A stretch of 39,090 bases of DNA from Actinomycetota bacterium (GTDB taxonomy: Bacteria; Actinomycetota; Geothermincolia; Fen-727; Anoxymicrobiaceae), in NCBI GenBank assembly GCA_016927325.1, contig JAFGMY010000174.1, forward strand, positions 1-39,090, written 5' to 3'. The position numbers were made by a program, and so were the translations under genes. Below the pieces are notes generated by a model. It saw only the letters and a program-made list of their open reading frames with translations. It was not told the origin of the DNA and did no database searches. Positions 8,307 to 16,282 of the stretch are shown piece after piece (position 1 is the first letter of the stretch; each line of letters starts with the position of its first letter).

Positions 8307-10901
8307 ATGTTTAATCCCGAAAAATTGACGGTCAAAGCCAGGGAAGCACTCGGCCAGGCACAGACAATTGCCCTGTCCCTCGAACACCAGGAGATAGATG
8401 TCGAACATCTTCTTTTGTCCCTGGTGGTGCAGCCGGAGGGGGTTGTCGGTTCCCTGCTTCAGAAAGTCGGCGCGAACCTTTCGGTGATAGAGGAAAAGCT
8501 GACCGAAGAGTTGAACGGCCGTGCCAAGGTGCATGGGGATATCCGCCAGTTTTTCTCGAGCCGCCTGGACAAGGTGCTTCAGGAATCGGTGCGCATAGCT
8601 GATAACCTCAAGGACGAGTATGTCAGTACCGAGCATATACTGATGGCTGTCGTCGACGCGGGGGGGTTTGCGTCGAGACTGCTGGCCGAGCAGGGGATAA
8701 CCGGCAACAACCTGCTCCAGGCTCTGGTGGATATAAGGGGAACCCAGCGGATAACCGACGAGAACCCCGAAGAAAAATACCAGGCGCTGGAACGTTTCGC
8801 CCGCGACCTTACCGCGGAGGCTTCAAGGGGCAGGCTTGACCCTGTCATCGGAAGGGATGATGAGATCAGGAGGGTGATCCAGGTCCTTTCCAGGAGGACG
8901 AAAAACAACCCTGTCCTGATCGGAGACCCGGGGGTCGGGAAGACCGCGATCGTGGAAGGCCTCGCTATCCGCATCGTTGACGGCGACGTTCCGGAAGGTC
9001 TTAAAGATAAGCGTCTCCTCACGCTGGACATAGGCTCCCTTGTCGCCGGGTCGAAGTACCGGGGTGAGTTTGAAGACAGGTTGAAGGCGGTCCTTAAAGA
9101 GGTGGGCAAGTCGGAGGGGGAACTCGTTCTTTTCATCGATGAGCTTCACACCATTGTCGGGGCGGGTGCAGCCGAAGGCGCGGTTGACGCTTCTAATATG
9201 CTCAAGCCCGCTCTTGCCAGAGGGGAACTGCACTGTATCGGAGCCACTACGCTTGATGAGTACCGAAAGCATATCGAGAAAGACGCGGCGTTGGAGAGGA
9301 GGTTCCAGCCGGTCGTAGTGCGCGAGCCTTCGGTCGAGGACACCATCTCGATACTGCGTGGGCTCAAGGAGCGTTACGAAATACACCATGGCGTGCGTAT
9401 CCAGGACTCGGCACTGGTCGCCGCGGCGGTATTTTCCGACAGGTATATAACCGACCGCTACCTGCCCGACAAGGCGATAGACCTGATTGATGAGGCAGCC
9501 AGTAAGCTGCGCATCGAGATCGACAGTATGCCGGTCGAAGTTGACGAGGTCGAACGCAAGATGAAGCAGCTCGAAATCGAGCGGGAGGCGCTGAAAAAGG
9601 AGAAGGACGACGCAAGCCGCGAAAGGCTGGAGAAACTCGAGATGGAGCTTGCCAACCTCAAGGAGGACAGCAGGCACCTGCTCGCCCGCTGGCATAACGA
9701 AAAGGAAGCGATCTCAAAGATCAGGGCTTTGAAGGAGCGGATAGAAGAACTGAAGCTTGAGGAGCAGAAGGCCGAGCGTGAAGGCAACCTCGAAAAGGCC
9801 GCGGAAATAAAGTACAACTCGATCATACAGGCGGAAAAAGAGATGGACGAGGAAAACAGCCGTTTGATGGAGCTTCAAAAAGAGAGCAAGATGCTCAAGG
9901 AAGAAGTCGATGAGGAAGATGTCGCCGAGGTGGTGGCGAAATGGACTGGAATTCCGGTATCCCGCCTGATGGAGGGTGAGGTAGAAAAACTGGTCACCAT
10001 GGAGGACCGGCTCAGGAAGCGGGTTGTTGGCCAGGATGAGGCCATAAACACTGTCTCAAACGCTATCAGGAGAGCCCGCGCCGGGCTTCAGGACCCGAAC
10101 CGTCCGATCGGATCGTTCATCTTTCTCGGGCCTACCGGGGTGGGTAAGACTGAACTTGCGAGGGCGCTTGCGGAGTTCCTTTTTGACGACGAGAAGGCGA
10201 TGGTCCGCATGGATATGAGCGAGTACATGGAAAAGCACACCGTTTCCAGGCTTATCGGGGCGCCGCCGGGTTACGTTGGTTATGAAGAGGGAGGACAGCT
10301 TACCGAGGCTGTGCGGAGAAGGCCTTACACAGTTATATTGCTTGATGAGATAGAAAAGGCCCATGAAGATGTATTCAACATTTTACTTCAGATAATGGAT
10401 GAAGGCAGGCTCACCGACGGGCACGGCCGGACCGTCGATTTCAAGAACGCGGTCTTGATAATGACGTCAAACCTGGGAAGTCAGGCTTATAACCCGGGTG
10501 ATGAAAACGCGCGCGAGCAAATTGAGATGCGTGTTCAGGAGGCTCTTCAGCAGCGGTTCAGGCCGGAGTTCATAAACCGCGTGGATGAGATCCTGATCTT
10601 TAATCCGCTGAGCAGGGAAGATATACGAAAGATCGTGGATATCCAGATCGGGCTGCTGAGCAAGAGGCTGAAGGACCGAAAAATAGATATCCGGCTCACC
10701 GACGGGGCGAAGGAGCTCCTGGCCGGGAAGGGGTTTGATCCGGTCTACGGCGCGAGGCCGCTCAAGCGCGTAATCCAGAGGGACATCCAGGATGTGCTCG
10801 CCATGAAGATACTGGATGGTGAGGTAAAAGAGAGCGAAACGCTTGAAGTCGGCGCTGAAGATCGAGATCTGGAGTTTAAAGTCGTGGAGCAAGCTACCTG
10901 A
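8307..10901 (+). CDS. clpB: ATP-dependent disaggregase ClpB
   Basis: 864 residues, the usual size for ClpB. Start ATG 8307 has GGAGG at 8296-8300 with six bases between; in-frame ATG 8292 overlaps no ribosome site. Order of domains: Clp N-domain (1-145), AAA+ 1 with Walker A GDPGVGKT near 206 and Walker [11 protein letters not shown], an M-domain coiled coil (about 400-525, rich in E/K/L) that separates ClpB from ClpA, and AAA+ 2 with GPTGVGKT near 608 and [11 protein letters not shown]. The C-terminal D2-small domain ends [15 protein letters not shown]. It rescues aggregated proteins with DnaK/DnaJ, which are not in this window. Its stop overlaps the end of the convergent gene at 10894 by eight bases. 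Confidence 0.97.
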   Translation: MFNPEKLTVKAREALGQAQTIALSLEHQEIDVEHLLLSLVVQPEGVVGSLLQKVGANLSVIEEKLTEELNGRAKVHGDIRQFFSSRLDKVLQESVRIADNLKDEYVSTEHILMAVVDAGGFASRLLAEQGITGNNLLQALVDIRGTQRITDENPEEKYQALERFARDLTAEASRGRLDPVIGRDDEIRRVIQVLSRRTKNNPVLIGDPGVGKTAIVEGLAIRIVDGDVPEGLKDKRLLTLDIGSLVAGSKYRGEFEDRLKAVLKEVGKSEGELVLFIDELHTIVGAGAAEGAVDASNMLKPALARGELHCIGATTLDEYRKHIEKDAALERRFQPVVVREPSVEDTISILRGLKERYEIHHGVRIQDSALVAAAVFSDRYITDRYLPDKAIDLIDEAASKLRIEIDSMPVEVDEVERKMKQLEIEREALKKEKDDASRERLEKLEMELANLKEDSRHLLARWHNEKEAISKIRALKERIEELKLEEQKAEREGNLEKAAEIKYNSIIQAEKEMDEENSRLMELQKESKMLKEEVDEEDVAEVVAKWTGIPVSRLMEGEVEKLVTMEDRLRKRVVGQDEAINTVSNAIRRARAGLQDPNRPIGSFIFLGPTGVGKTELARALAEFLFDDEKAMVRMDMSEYMEKHTVSRLIGAPPGYVGYEEGGQLTEAVRRRPYTVILLDEIEKAHEDVFNILLQIMDEGRLTDGHGRTVDFKNAVLIMTSNLGSQAYNPGDENAREQIEMRVQEALQQRFRPEFINRVDEILIFNPLSREDIRKIVDIQIGLLSKRLKDRKIDIRLTDGAKELLAGKGFDPVYGARPLKRVIQRDIQDVLAMKILDGEVKESETLEVGAEDRDLEFKVVEQAT

Positions 10902-11367
10902 GGCGCCTGGTGATAAACGGCAGAAGCATTGTCAGACACATGTAGCCTGAAAGCAGAACCAGCGCCGAGATATGCAGAGGGATTACCCATCTGAAGCTCG
11001 GGATCAGGATAGTAATTCCGGTAGCCAGCGCAAAGATAAGCAGAAGGGCGGTTATCTGGTTGCGCCGCGTTTCCATCAGGTTACTGTTTCTGTCTGATGG
11101 ATAAGGGATAAACTCGTCGTCGCCTTTATTGTCGCTGGAATCAAAGGTTCCGTGCCGGACATAAGGCTCAGGATTTCTTTCCCCCGGCGGGCTGTAGTTA
11201 TAGCGCCCGGTTTTAAAATTATCGGTGCTGACAGCTAATGCCACCATCTCCTTATGAAAGTCCGAGATCGTGTTTATCGGGGAGTTTACCTCATAGTTTC
11301 TGATCAGTTCAGGTACAAACAGCCAGACTGCAATTACTGCTACCAGTAAAAGTAGAAAGAACTCCAT
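10894..11367 (-). CDS. Predicted membrane protein, function unknown
   Basis: 157 residues from ATG 11367 ([17 protein letters not shown]). A GTG at 11394 would add nine residues, but TATAGT (complement of 11393-11398) overlaps it and may be the -10 element, favouring the inner start. One N-terminal membrane helix is followed by a soluble, polar loop of about 85 residues ([23 protein letters not shown], then an acidic stretch), and then two membrane helices close to the C-terminus with a basic TRRLR end. I recognise no family. It converges on clpB with an eight-base overlap. Confidence 0.65.
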   Translation of the reverse strand: MEFFLLLLVAVIAVWLFVPELIRNYEVNSPINTISDFHKEMVALAVSTDNFKTGRYNYSPPGERNPEPYVRHGTFDSSDNKGDDEFIPYPSDRNSNLMETRRNQITALLLIFALATGITILIPSFRWVIPLHISALVLLSGYMCLTMLLPFITRRLR

Positions 11368-11394
11368 ACCGGCCCCCCGGCACCTCAGAGACAC

Positions 11395-11767
11395 TATATA
11401 TTGTTACTTTGGATATCCTAGCACACTATATAACGACCGGCAAGGGTTGTTTGGTAAAAAAAGGGCCTTTTGGAAGGCGTTGGAATTATGAAAACTTCGA
11501 AAAACCGTGTTGTTAAAAGGATCAAGTAGTGTTTCCCATGTTAATAATTACTATTAAATATTTTAAAAACTAGTAGTATTTAACATGTTAATATTAGTAA
11601 TTACAGTTTATATTGATAAATATGTTGTCCGGAAGGACTGTAAACATTTTTATGGTGTTTTTCGTCTTACAGTTTAAAGCCGAGCGAGCGAGTGCCAACG
11701 ACGGGCACCATGGCTTATCATGGCGCGCATGCCGGTGGCGAACATATAAAAGTAATAGAGGACACAA
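11395..11767. other. AT-rich intergenic region with inverted repeats
   Basis: The part at 11530-11640 is strongly AT-rich against a GC-balanced background. It contains TAATTACTA (11545-11553) with its inverse TAGTAATTA (11595-11603), and a perfect palindrome TTAACATGTTAA (11580-11591). No gene with a ribosome site was found; two overlapping minus-strand frames here lack one. Confidence 0.5.
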
Positions 11768-11899
11768 ATGAAGGGCAGGATTGAGCGCAAACCTGAATAT
11801 CCGGTATCGGGACTTGCGGTCGATATCATCTGCGGACTCGGAGAGAAACTCGAGCGGTCGGCGCAACTTACCTCCGGTAGAGAGGAAAAGAAGACGTGA
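11768..11899 (+). CDS. Small ORF, 43 residues
   Basis: ATG at 11768 is preceded by AGAGGA (11757-11762) at five bases. The frame reads MKGRIERKPEYPVSGL, a short hydrophobic-polar segment with one Cys, and a charged end GREEKKT before TGA at 11897. Codon choice (GCG, GTC, ATC, CTC, GAG) resembles neighbouring genes, unlike the AT-rich DNA to its left. It lies 76 bases before the GyrI-like gene on the same strand and may share its transcript. No family was recognised. Confidence 0.45.
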   Translation: MKGRIERKPEYPVSGLAVDIICGLGEKLERSAQLTSGREEKKT

Positions 11900-11975
11900 T
11901 TCAGTATAGAAATATTGGTAAATAACATTAAGCGGCAACTTGTAAGCTTGAATAGTCTCGACAGAGGTGAGATAA

Positions 11976-12455
11976 GTGGATAGGGGCATAACCATAAAAG
12001 AGCAGAACTACCAGCCGATCTTATGCGCAAGGTTCAAGGCTACATTGAGCGATATCGGTGAGAACCTGGGCTCAGCTTACAGTGATATTTTTTCAAGTCT
12101 TTCAAAGAGGGGCGAGTTTCCCAGCGGGCCGCCTTTCGCCCTCTATTTGACTGAGGAATTCGAGGAAAGAGACCTGAATGTTGAGGCTTGTGTGCCGACA
12201 GCGGGCATCCTTCCTGATGACGGGGAGCTCAAGGGAAAGGGCCTGAGTGGAGGACTGAGCGCTTCGATAGTACATATGGGGGCTTACGATACAATCGGTG
12301 ATTCTTATAAAGAACTTATAACCTGGATAGGTTCGCATGGATTCAAGTCCAGGGGCGAGTGGCGGGAAATTTACCTGGTCGGACCGAGTGACGTAAGCGA
12401 TCCCGGTGATTACCGTACGGAGATAGTCTGCAGGATAACCAAACCCGGCGCCTGA
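11976..12455 (+). CDS. GyrI-like / AraC-effector-binding domain protein
   Basis: 159 residues, GTG start at 11976 with GAGGTG (11964-11969) six bases upstream. The order of elements matches the SOUL/GyrI-like fold used to bind small aromatic or cationic ligands: an opening strand with the usual QPILCARFKAT, a helix around residues 25-45 that approaches the dimer axis, VEACVPTAG, SASIVHMGAYDTIGDSYKEL (a classic G-x-Y motif before a helix) and a closing EIVCRI strand. It is a stand-alone domain without DNA-binding helix. The family call is good; the ligand is unknown. Confidence 0.75.
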   Translation: MDRGITIKEQNYQPILCARFKATLSDIGENLGSAYSDIFSSLSKRGEFPSGPPFALYLTEEFEERDLNVEACVPTAGILPDDGELKGKGLSGGLSASIVHMGAYDTIGDSYKELITWIGSHGFKSRGEWREIYLVGPSDVSDPGDYRTEIVCRITKPGA

Positions 12456-12505
12456 AATCGTTGGTATTTGCTTTAAACGGAAGGGATCGCAGTGCGGAAG
12501 GAAAG

Positions 12506-12534
12506 TTGTAAGGGAATTCCGTAATGTTTATCAT
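12506..12534 (+). promoter_or_regulatory. Possible promoter of the first LCP gene
   Basis: TTGTAA (12506-12511) and TATCAT (12529-12534) are 17 bases apart, about 50 bases ahead of the start codon. This is a moderate match only. Confidence 0.3.
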
Positions 12535-12553
12535 ATAAATCTGTGTTGTTGTC

Positions 12554-12573
12554 AAATTTAGATAAATTTAGAT
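12554..12573 (+). repeat. Exact tandem decamer before the first LCP gene
   Basis: AAATTTAGAT occurs twice back to back (12554-12563, 12564-12573), ending two bases before the AGGTG ribosome site. One helical turn per copy would put both on the same face of DNA, as in a regulator site. It would also lie in the 5' leader of the mRNA. Confidence 0.5.
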
Positions 12574-12586
12574 ATAGGTGTGTGGC

Positions 12587-14074
12587 ATGGGAAAGCATTC
12601 CGCTAGAGGGGTTTCATATTGGGAGGCGAGAAGCCGAAGGAAAGATCTGCGAAACAGGTCTAAGGCACCCGGGAACAGTGGGCCGGTGAGATTGCGCTGG
12701 ATGGTGTTCGTGTTTGTCTTCGGTCTGGTTGCCGGAGCTTCTGTCGGTTATTTCTATAAGCCGATAGCAAAAGCAGGCGCAGAGTTGTACCTTTCTTTCA
12801 AGTCGCGGCAGTGGCAGGTTGATAAAAAAGAGAATAAAGAGGTTGAGGAAAGCCTTACCCCCGTTTCGGAAGATCCTGATAAAAGCGTCAATATACTGGT
12901 GCTCGGAAGTGATGAGGGCAGCAACAAGGGTGAAACAGGTTACTGCCGCAGTGATGTGATGATGCTTGTCTGCCTCCAGGAGCGTGACAAGAAAGCGGTT
13001 GTTATTTCTGTTCCGCGTGACACAAAGGTGAGCCTTTCCGGTCACGGCACCAACAAGATCAATGCGGCGCACTCCTACGACGGCCCGTCGGGCGCGATAG
13101 CCGCGGTCAGCAATCTTCTGGGCCTTGACGTTCACCATTATATAAGTATGAACTTTGAAGGGTTTCAGCAGATTGTGAACGCCCTTGGAGGTGTGCCGGT
13201 GCACCTCGAGAAACCGATTAACGACGAACACTCCGGTTATCTGCCGGCAGGGGACTTGCTTCTGGACGGCGAGCAGGCGCTGGTGATCGTAAGAAGCCGG
13301 AAACTGCCTGGTGGTGATATCGACCGCATAAAGAGCCAGCAGGGGTTCCTGAAAGCTCTTATTAACAAGGCCGCTGGAATGGCTGATGTATGGAAGGCCA
13401 AACAGATGGTGGACATCGTCGCATCAACATGCAAAATGGACTTCTCGGCGGGCCAGCTTCTGACTCTTGCAGAAGAGCTCAGAGGATTTACCCTCGAGAA
13501 CGTGCAGTTCATTACTGTTCCCGGCGTGGCGAAGAACATCGGAGGGGCAAGTTACTTTGTCGCGGACGAGGAGTTGATACCTTCGATCGCCCAGGAGGTA
13601 AACCTGACCAACCAGCTGTCCCCCGAGCTGATGGTGAAGATTAATAACGCGAGTATCCTCGATCCCAACAACGAGAGGGTGCAGACCCTTAATGCTCCCG
13701 ATGCCGACGTGATTACGGTACTTGGAACCGGGAAGAGCACTACTGCGGCAGTACCCACCGTCGCCGCTCAATTAAGGTTGCTGGGCCATACCGAGGTACA
13801 TGAAGGAAAGGCAAACAGCCCCCATGGGACGACGACGATCTACTTCAGGGGGGAAGCGAAGGATATGGCGGCCGACCTCAAGAACTCAATTCCTGAATTC
13901 AAGAACGCGGACCTGGTGCAGGACCATGAAGTAGCGGTGGATTATAACTCACCGATAGTCGTAGTGCTCGGGACCGCTTTCCAGGCACCGCCCCTTGTTT
14001 CAATATACGGCAGGGTCATGATACCTTCGGTAGATTTTGAGAATCTTGGAAAGAAAGTCAATTCGATAGGATAA
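12587..14074 (+). CDS. LytR-CpsA-Psr (LCP) family cell-wall glycopolymer ligase
   Basis: 495 residues from ATG 12587 (AGGTG six bases upstream; an in-frame GTG at 12578 overlaps that site). A basic cytoplasmic head precedes one membrane helix at about 38-58. The LCP domain then shows its signatures: NILVLGSDEG, CRSDVMMLV, VVISVPRDTKV and KINAAHSYDG, with the Asp and Arg residues that bind the pyrophosphate of the polyprenyl-linked substrate, followed by the DIDRIKSQQGFLKAL segment. A C-terminal LytR_C-type domain (about 385-480, with ITVLGTGKS and VVVLGTAFQ strands) is present. Such enzymes transfer teichoic-acid-like or arabinogalactan-like polymers from lipid carriers to peptidoglycan on the outer face of the membrane. 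A paralogue lies at 26748. Confidence 0.92.
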   Translation: MGKHSARGVSYWEARSRRKDLRNRSKAPGNSGPVRLRWMVFVFVFGLVAGASVGYFYKPIAKAGAELYLSFKSRQWQVDKKENKEVEESLTPVSEDPDKSVNILVLGSDEGSNKGETGYCRSDVMMLVCLQERDKKAVVISVPRDTKVSLSGHGTNKINAAHSYDGPSGAIAAVSNLLGLDVHHYISMNFEGFQQIVNALGGVPVHLEKPINDEHSGYLPAGDLLLDGEQALVIVRSRKLPGGDIDRIKSQQGFLKALINKAAGMADVWKAKQMVDIVASTCKMDFSAGQLLTLAEELRGFTLENVQFITVPGVAKNIGGASYFVADEELIPSIAQEVNLTNQLSPELMVKINNASILDPNNERVQTLNAPDADVITVLGTGKSTTAAVPTVAAQLRLLGHTEVHEGKANSPHGTTTIYFRGEAKDMAADLKNSIPEFKNADLVQDHEVAVDYNSPIVVVLGTAFQAPPLVSIYGRVMIPSVDFENLGKKVNSIG

Positions 14075-14129
14075 CTGGAATACGCCTGCTGCGTTGGTTT
14101 TCCATCGATCCTGCAAACAAGACAACCTA

Positions 14130-14807
14130 TTAATGTGCTTTTTTTTCACTTCCAAGAGGGCACAGGGAGATCGATATTTCACCTGTGTACTCCGCCAGCG
14201 CCAGAAGCTCTACTTCCCCGGGGGTTACAAGAAGGGTGATCTTATCGATAACACCCGCGCTTGAATCGTCGCTGATCATGGATACGGTGTCACCAACACT
14301 TATTACATACCGGTCATGCAGAATTGTCGTTGTTTGCGCGGGGTCGCCAGAGGTTGAGAGCACGTCAACCCTGTCTCCCGGCCGAAGGTCGGCAGCCGAC
14401 CCTGACGCCCGCCCCGGTTGGAGCGTATACGCCCGCAGTTCGGGCGGGATCTTTGAAGCAAGCGCGTTTGAACCTTCGCCGCCGGTTACGGACGAACTCA
14501 GGAAAGGCTCGCCTTTTCCGATAAAGCGAAGCGACCGCGCGCCCTCGATATCTCTGCTTGATTCCATACTTCCGGGGACCATATATTTCTCGGGAATCTT
14601 CTTCGCGGCTATGTCGCTTTTCTTTATAACTGCGCCCATTTCTATGTCTCTGGAGGCTACCGGTATGCGGAGTACGGGGCCCGAGTCATCACCGTTGAAA
14701 GCCCTGGATATATAACCGAGCAGAAGCAATCCGGCAAGAACAGCGAAGACGATTCCAAGCGCACTGTTCAATCCGGGATGTGACCCGAGGAACTCCCTGA
14801 TTCTCAA
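14130..14807 (-). CDS. CpaB/RcpC-like SAF-domain membrane protein
   Basis: 225 residues from a TTG start at 14807, fixed by GGGAGG (complement of 14812-14817) and by the promoter just upstream. An in-frame ATG at 14831 would lie about three bases from the predicted transcript start. One N-terminal membrane helix (LGIVFAVLAGLLLLGYI) is followed by a SAF domain (PVASRDIEMGAVIKKSDI, then IPEKYMVPGS) and a RcpC-like part (RAYTLQPGRASGSAADLRPGDRVDVL). CpaB proteins assemble Flp/Tad pili, but no other tad gene is here. The gene is monocistronic, convergent with the LCP gene. It may serve a tad locus elsewhere or have a separate wall role. Confidence 0.8.
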   Translation of the reverse strand: MRIREFLGSHPGLNSALGIVFAVLAGLLLLGYISRAFNGDDSGPVLRIPVASRDIEMGAVIKKSDIAAKKIPEKYMVPGSMESSRDIEGARSLRFIGKGEPFLSSSVTGGEGSNALASKIPPELRAYTLQPGRASGSAADLRPGDRVDVLSTSGDPAQTTTILHDRYVISVGDTVSMISDDSSAGVIDKITLLVTPGEVELLALAEYTGEISISLCPLGSEKKAH

Positions 14808-14840
14808 ACCGCCTCCCTTCCGGTTTACCATAGCAAGCAA

Positions 14841-14869
14841 ATTATAAAGCGAAGCAAGCTGACTGTCAA
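14841..14869 (-). promoter_or_regulatory. Perfect consensus sigma-A promoter of the cpaB-like gene
   Basis: On the minus strand TTGACA (14869-14864) and TATAAT (14846-14841) are separated by exactly 17 bases, an ideal housekeeping promoter. Transcription should begin near 14834, giving a leader of about 27 bases to the TTG start. Confidence 0.85.
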
Positions 14870-14912
14870 CTGATATTCGGGGTTGAAAAAAAGACCCGGG
14901 GAATCTAACTCC

Positions 14913-15208
14913 CCCCATCAGACGGGGTCTGTCAGGCCTCGTCTGATGGGGCAATCCCGGTCCTGGATAGAACCGGGCTGAATGGAGTAAATTACAAACT
15001 CCATGAAGATTGTGTCGGGACTCTCAGTCCCGCATGTGGTTTGGCTTAGTCCGCACCGGAGGGTACGGACCACAAAAAAAGGGGAGATCGGCTCGGGTAC
15101 GGACCTCCACAGAAAAGAAACCGTTTCGGCGCGACGCCCCCCTCCCTTTGTGGCGGGACTCTCAGTCCCGCAGGCCGAAAGCATGACCGGTGCCAGACGA
15201 AAGTCTGG
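14913..15208. repeat. Cluster of hairpins and short repeats
   Basis: About 300 bases hold a series of inverted repeats: a perfect 12-bp stem (14913-14924 with 14940-14951), CCCGGT/ACCGGG (14956-14977), ATGGAGT/ACTCCAT (14982-15004), CGGGACT-ctc-AGTCCCG (15016-15032), GTCCG/CGGAC (15049-15070), the same CGGGACT hairpin again (15154-15170) inside TTTCGGC/GCCGAAA (15124-15130, 15174-15180), and CCAGAC-GAAA-GTCTGG (15193-15208). GGGTACGGACC is a direct repeat (15061-15071, 15095-15105). Frames across it translate to repeated CGTESP or GLSVP words, a mark of repeat DNA rather than protein. It looks like a REP-like or miniature-element cluster, or a structured RNA. Confidence 0.7.
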
Positions 15209-15257
15209 GCGGGGCTAAACACCTTTTATGTCACAGGGTGCTGCTAATATCCTTCAT

Positions 15258-15461
15258 ATGAAACTATTGTTTAAAGTGTGTTCGCTTCTAATGTTCATAT
15301 CGGTAGCGGCGATCGAGTCGCCGGGGTTATGGTGGATTATAGCTTCAGGTATTTTCATCAGTTCCATGGCGGGAATCGCTTACTGGGCGGATAGACTCGA
15401 CTACTCCCCGGGTTCGGACAGAAGGATGAACTCAACGGTGAAGTCGTCGAGGTCCATGTAA
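15258..15461 (+). CDS. Possible small two-helix membrane protein
   Basis: 67 residues from ATG 15258. Two hydrophobic stretches (LLFKVCSLLMFISVAAI and WWIIASGIFISSMAGIAYW) flank a SPGL turn, and AYWADRLDYSPG follows. No ribosome site is visible, and the last 20 codons overlap the 3' end of the convergent ThiF-like gene, so those residues may be accidental. The membrane pattern and aromatic interface residues look protein-like, but support is modest. Confidence 0.35.
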   Translation: MKLLFKVCSLLMFISVAAIESPGLWWIIASGIFISSMAGIAYWADRLDYSPGSDRRMNSTVKSSRSM

Positions 15462-16282
15462 AGGAGCCTGCCCCGCAGTCCGGCGCCTTTTCCTGACAGA
15501 ATACCTACTGCCTCATGAACCTGTATCGACGCTACAATTGCCGGGGTGGTTGCCGGGTTGCCGGTCTCCAGTTCAATCCCTCTGGATTTGCCGACGCCGG
15601 CGGAGGGTCCCATGAAGCTCCCCAGTCCCGGATCGCCGGGGAAGACTGTGGTGGCTTGGAGGTAGTCGCCTGCGATGGCGCCATGAACCATCACCTTTCC
15701 GAGTTCGCCGCACAGGGCTTCCAGTTCAAGGCGATCGTCTATATTGTCGAGTGCGTCGATTACCAGGTCGGCTGATTTCACCGGTTCCCTCAAGTTATCC
15801 CGCCCTCCCTCGGCCCGAAGGGCGAAAGCTTCGACATCGCAGTTGATCTCCTCGAGCTTGTCGCGCACTACTTCCGCTTTCGGCTTACCAAGGGTTTTTT
15901 CGGACGCAAAGTCCTGGCGGTTAAGATTTGACGCGTCGAACACATCGGGATCGACAAGTGTGATTCTGCCTGCACCCATTCGTGCAAGCAACTCGGCGGC
16001 TCTGCCTCCGATTCCCCCGGCGCCTACGATCAGAACCGCCGAGTCGAGCAGGTTCGCCTGGCCTTCCGCTCCTATCGTACCGATATTTCTGGAATACCTG
16101 GCGGGAATGATTTCATTTCGCAGCGCTGTTATGCTTATCCGGGCGGTTGAGGTTTCATAAAAACGGGCGAGTTCCTTTATCGACTCGAGAGAAACGCAAA
16201 GGCATTCATGTGAGCCTGTTCTGCTCAAGACAGCCTTTTTCTTCAGTTCGGCGATGAGTTCTTCCTGAAATTTTTCTGTCAT
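15401..16282 (-). CDS. ThiF/MoeB/HesA-family E1-like adenylyltransferase
   Basis: 293 residues. A helical N-terminal part (1-60) precedes the E1 fold. This shows ARYSRNIGTIG, the nucleotide loop GAGGIGG (87-93), Asp111 in LVDPDVFD, and the NLNRQ motif with Arg122. DALDNIDDR follows. These bind ATP and adenylate the C-terminal Gly-Gly of a sulfur-carrier protein (ThiS, MoaD or similar). The paired CxxC zinc motifs of MoeB/ThiF are absent (the matching stretch is FPGDPGLGSFMG), so no structural zinc and possibly no catalytic Cys there. The ATG overlaps the stop of the M50 gene (ATGA, 16279-16282), indicating coupled translation. No ThiS/MoaD gene is adjacent, so the partner is unknown. Confidence 0.85.
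   Translation of the reverse strand: MTEKFQEELIAELKKKAVLSRTGSHECLCVSLESIKELARFYETSTARISITALRNEIIPARYSRNIGTIGAEGQANLLDSAVLIVGAGGIGGRAAELLARMGAGRITLVDPDVFDASNLNRQDFASEKTLGKPKAEVVRDKLEEINCDVEAFALRAEGGRDNLREPVKSADLVIDALDNIDDRLELEALCGELGKVMVHGAIAGDYLQATTVFPGDPGLGSFMGPSAGVGKSRGIELETGNPATTPAIVASIQVHEAVGILSGKGAGLRGRLLYMDLDDFTVEFILLSEPGE

Noticed and set aside
11594-12030. Minus-strand frames as genes
   Set aside because: No ribosome site; they overlap the better supported plus-strand small ORF and the GyrI-like start and have unusual residue content.
14918-15218. Protein frames on both strands across the hairpin cluster
   Set aside because: They encode repeated CGTESP or GLSVP words that come from the DNA repeats, not from protein evolution.
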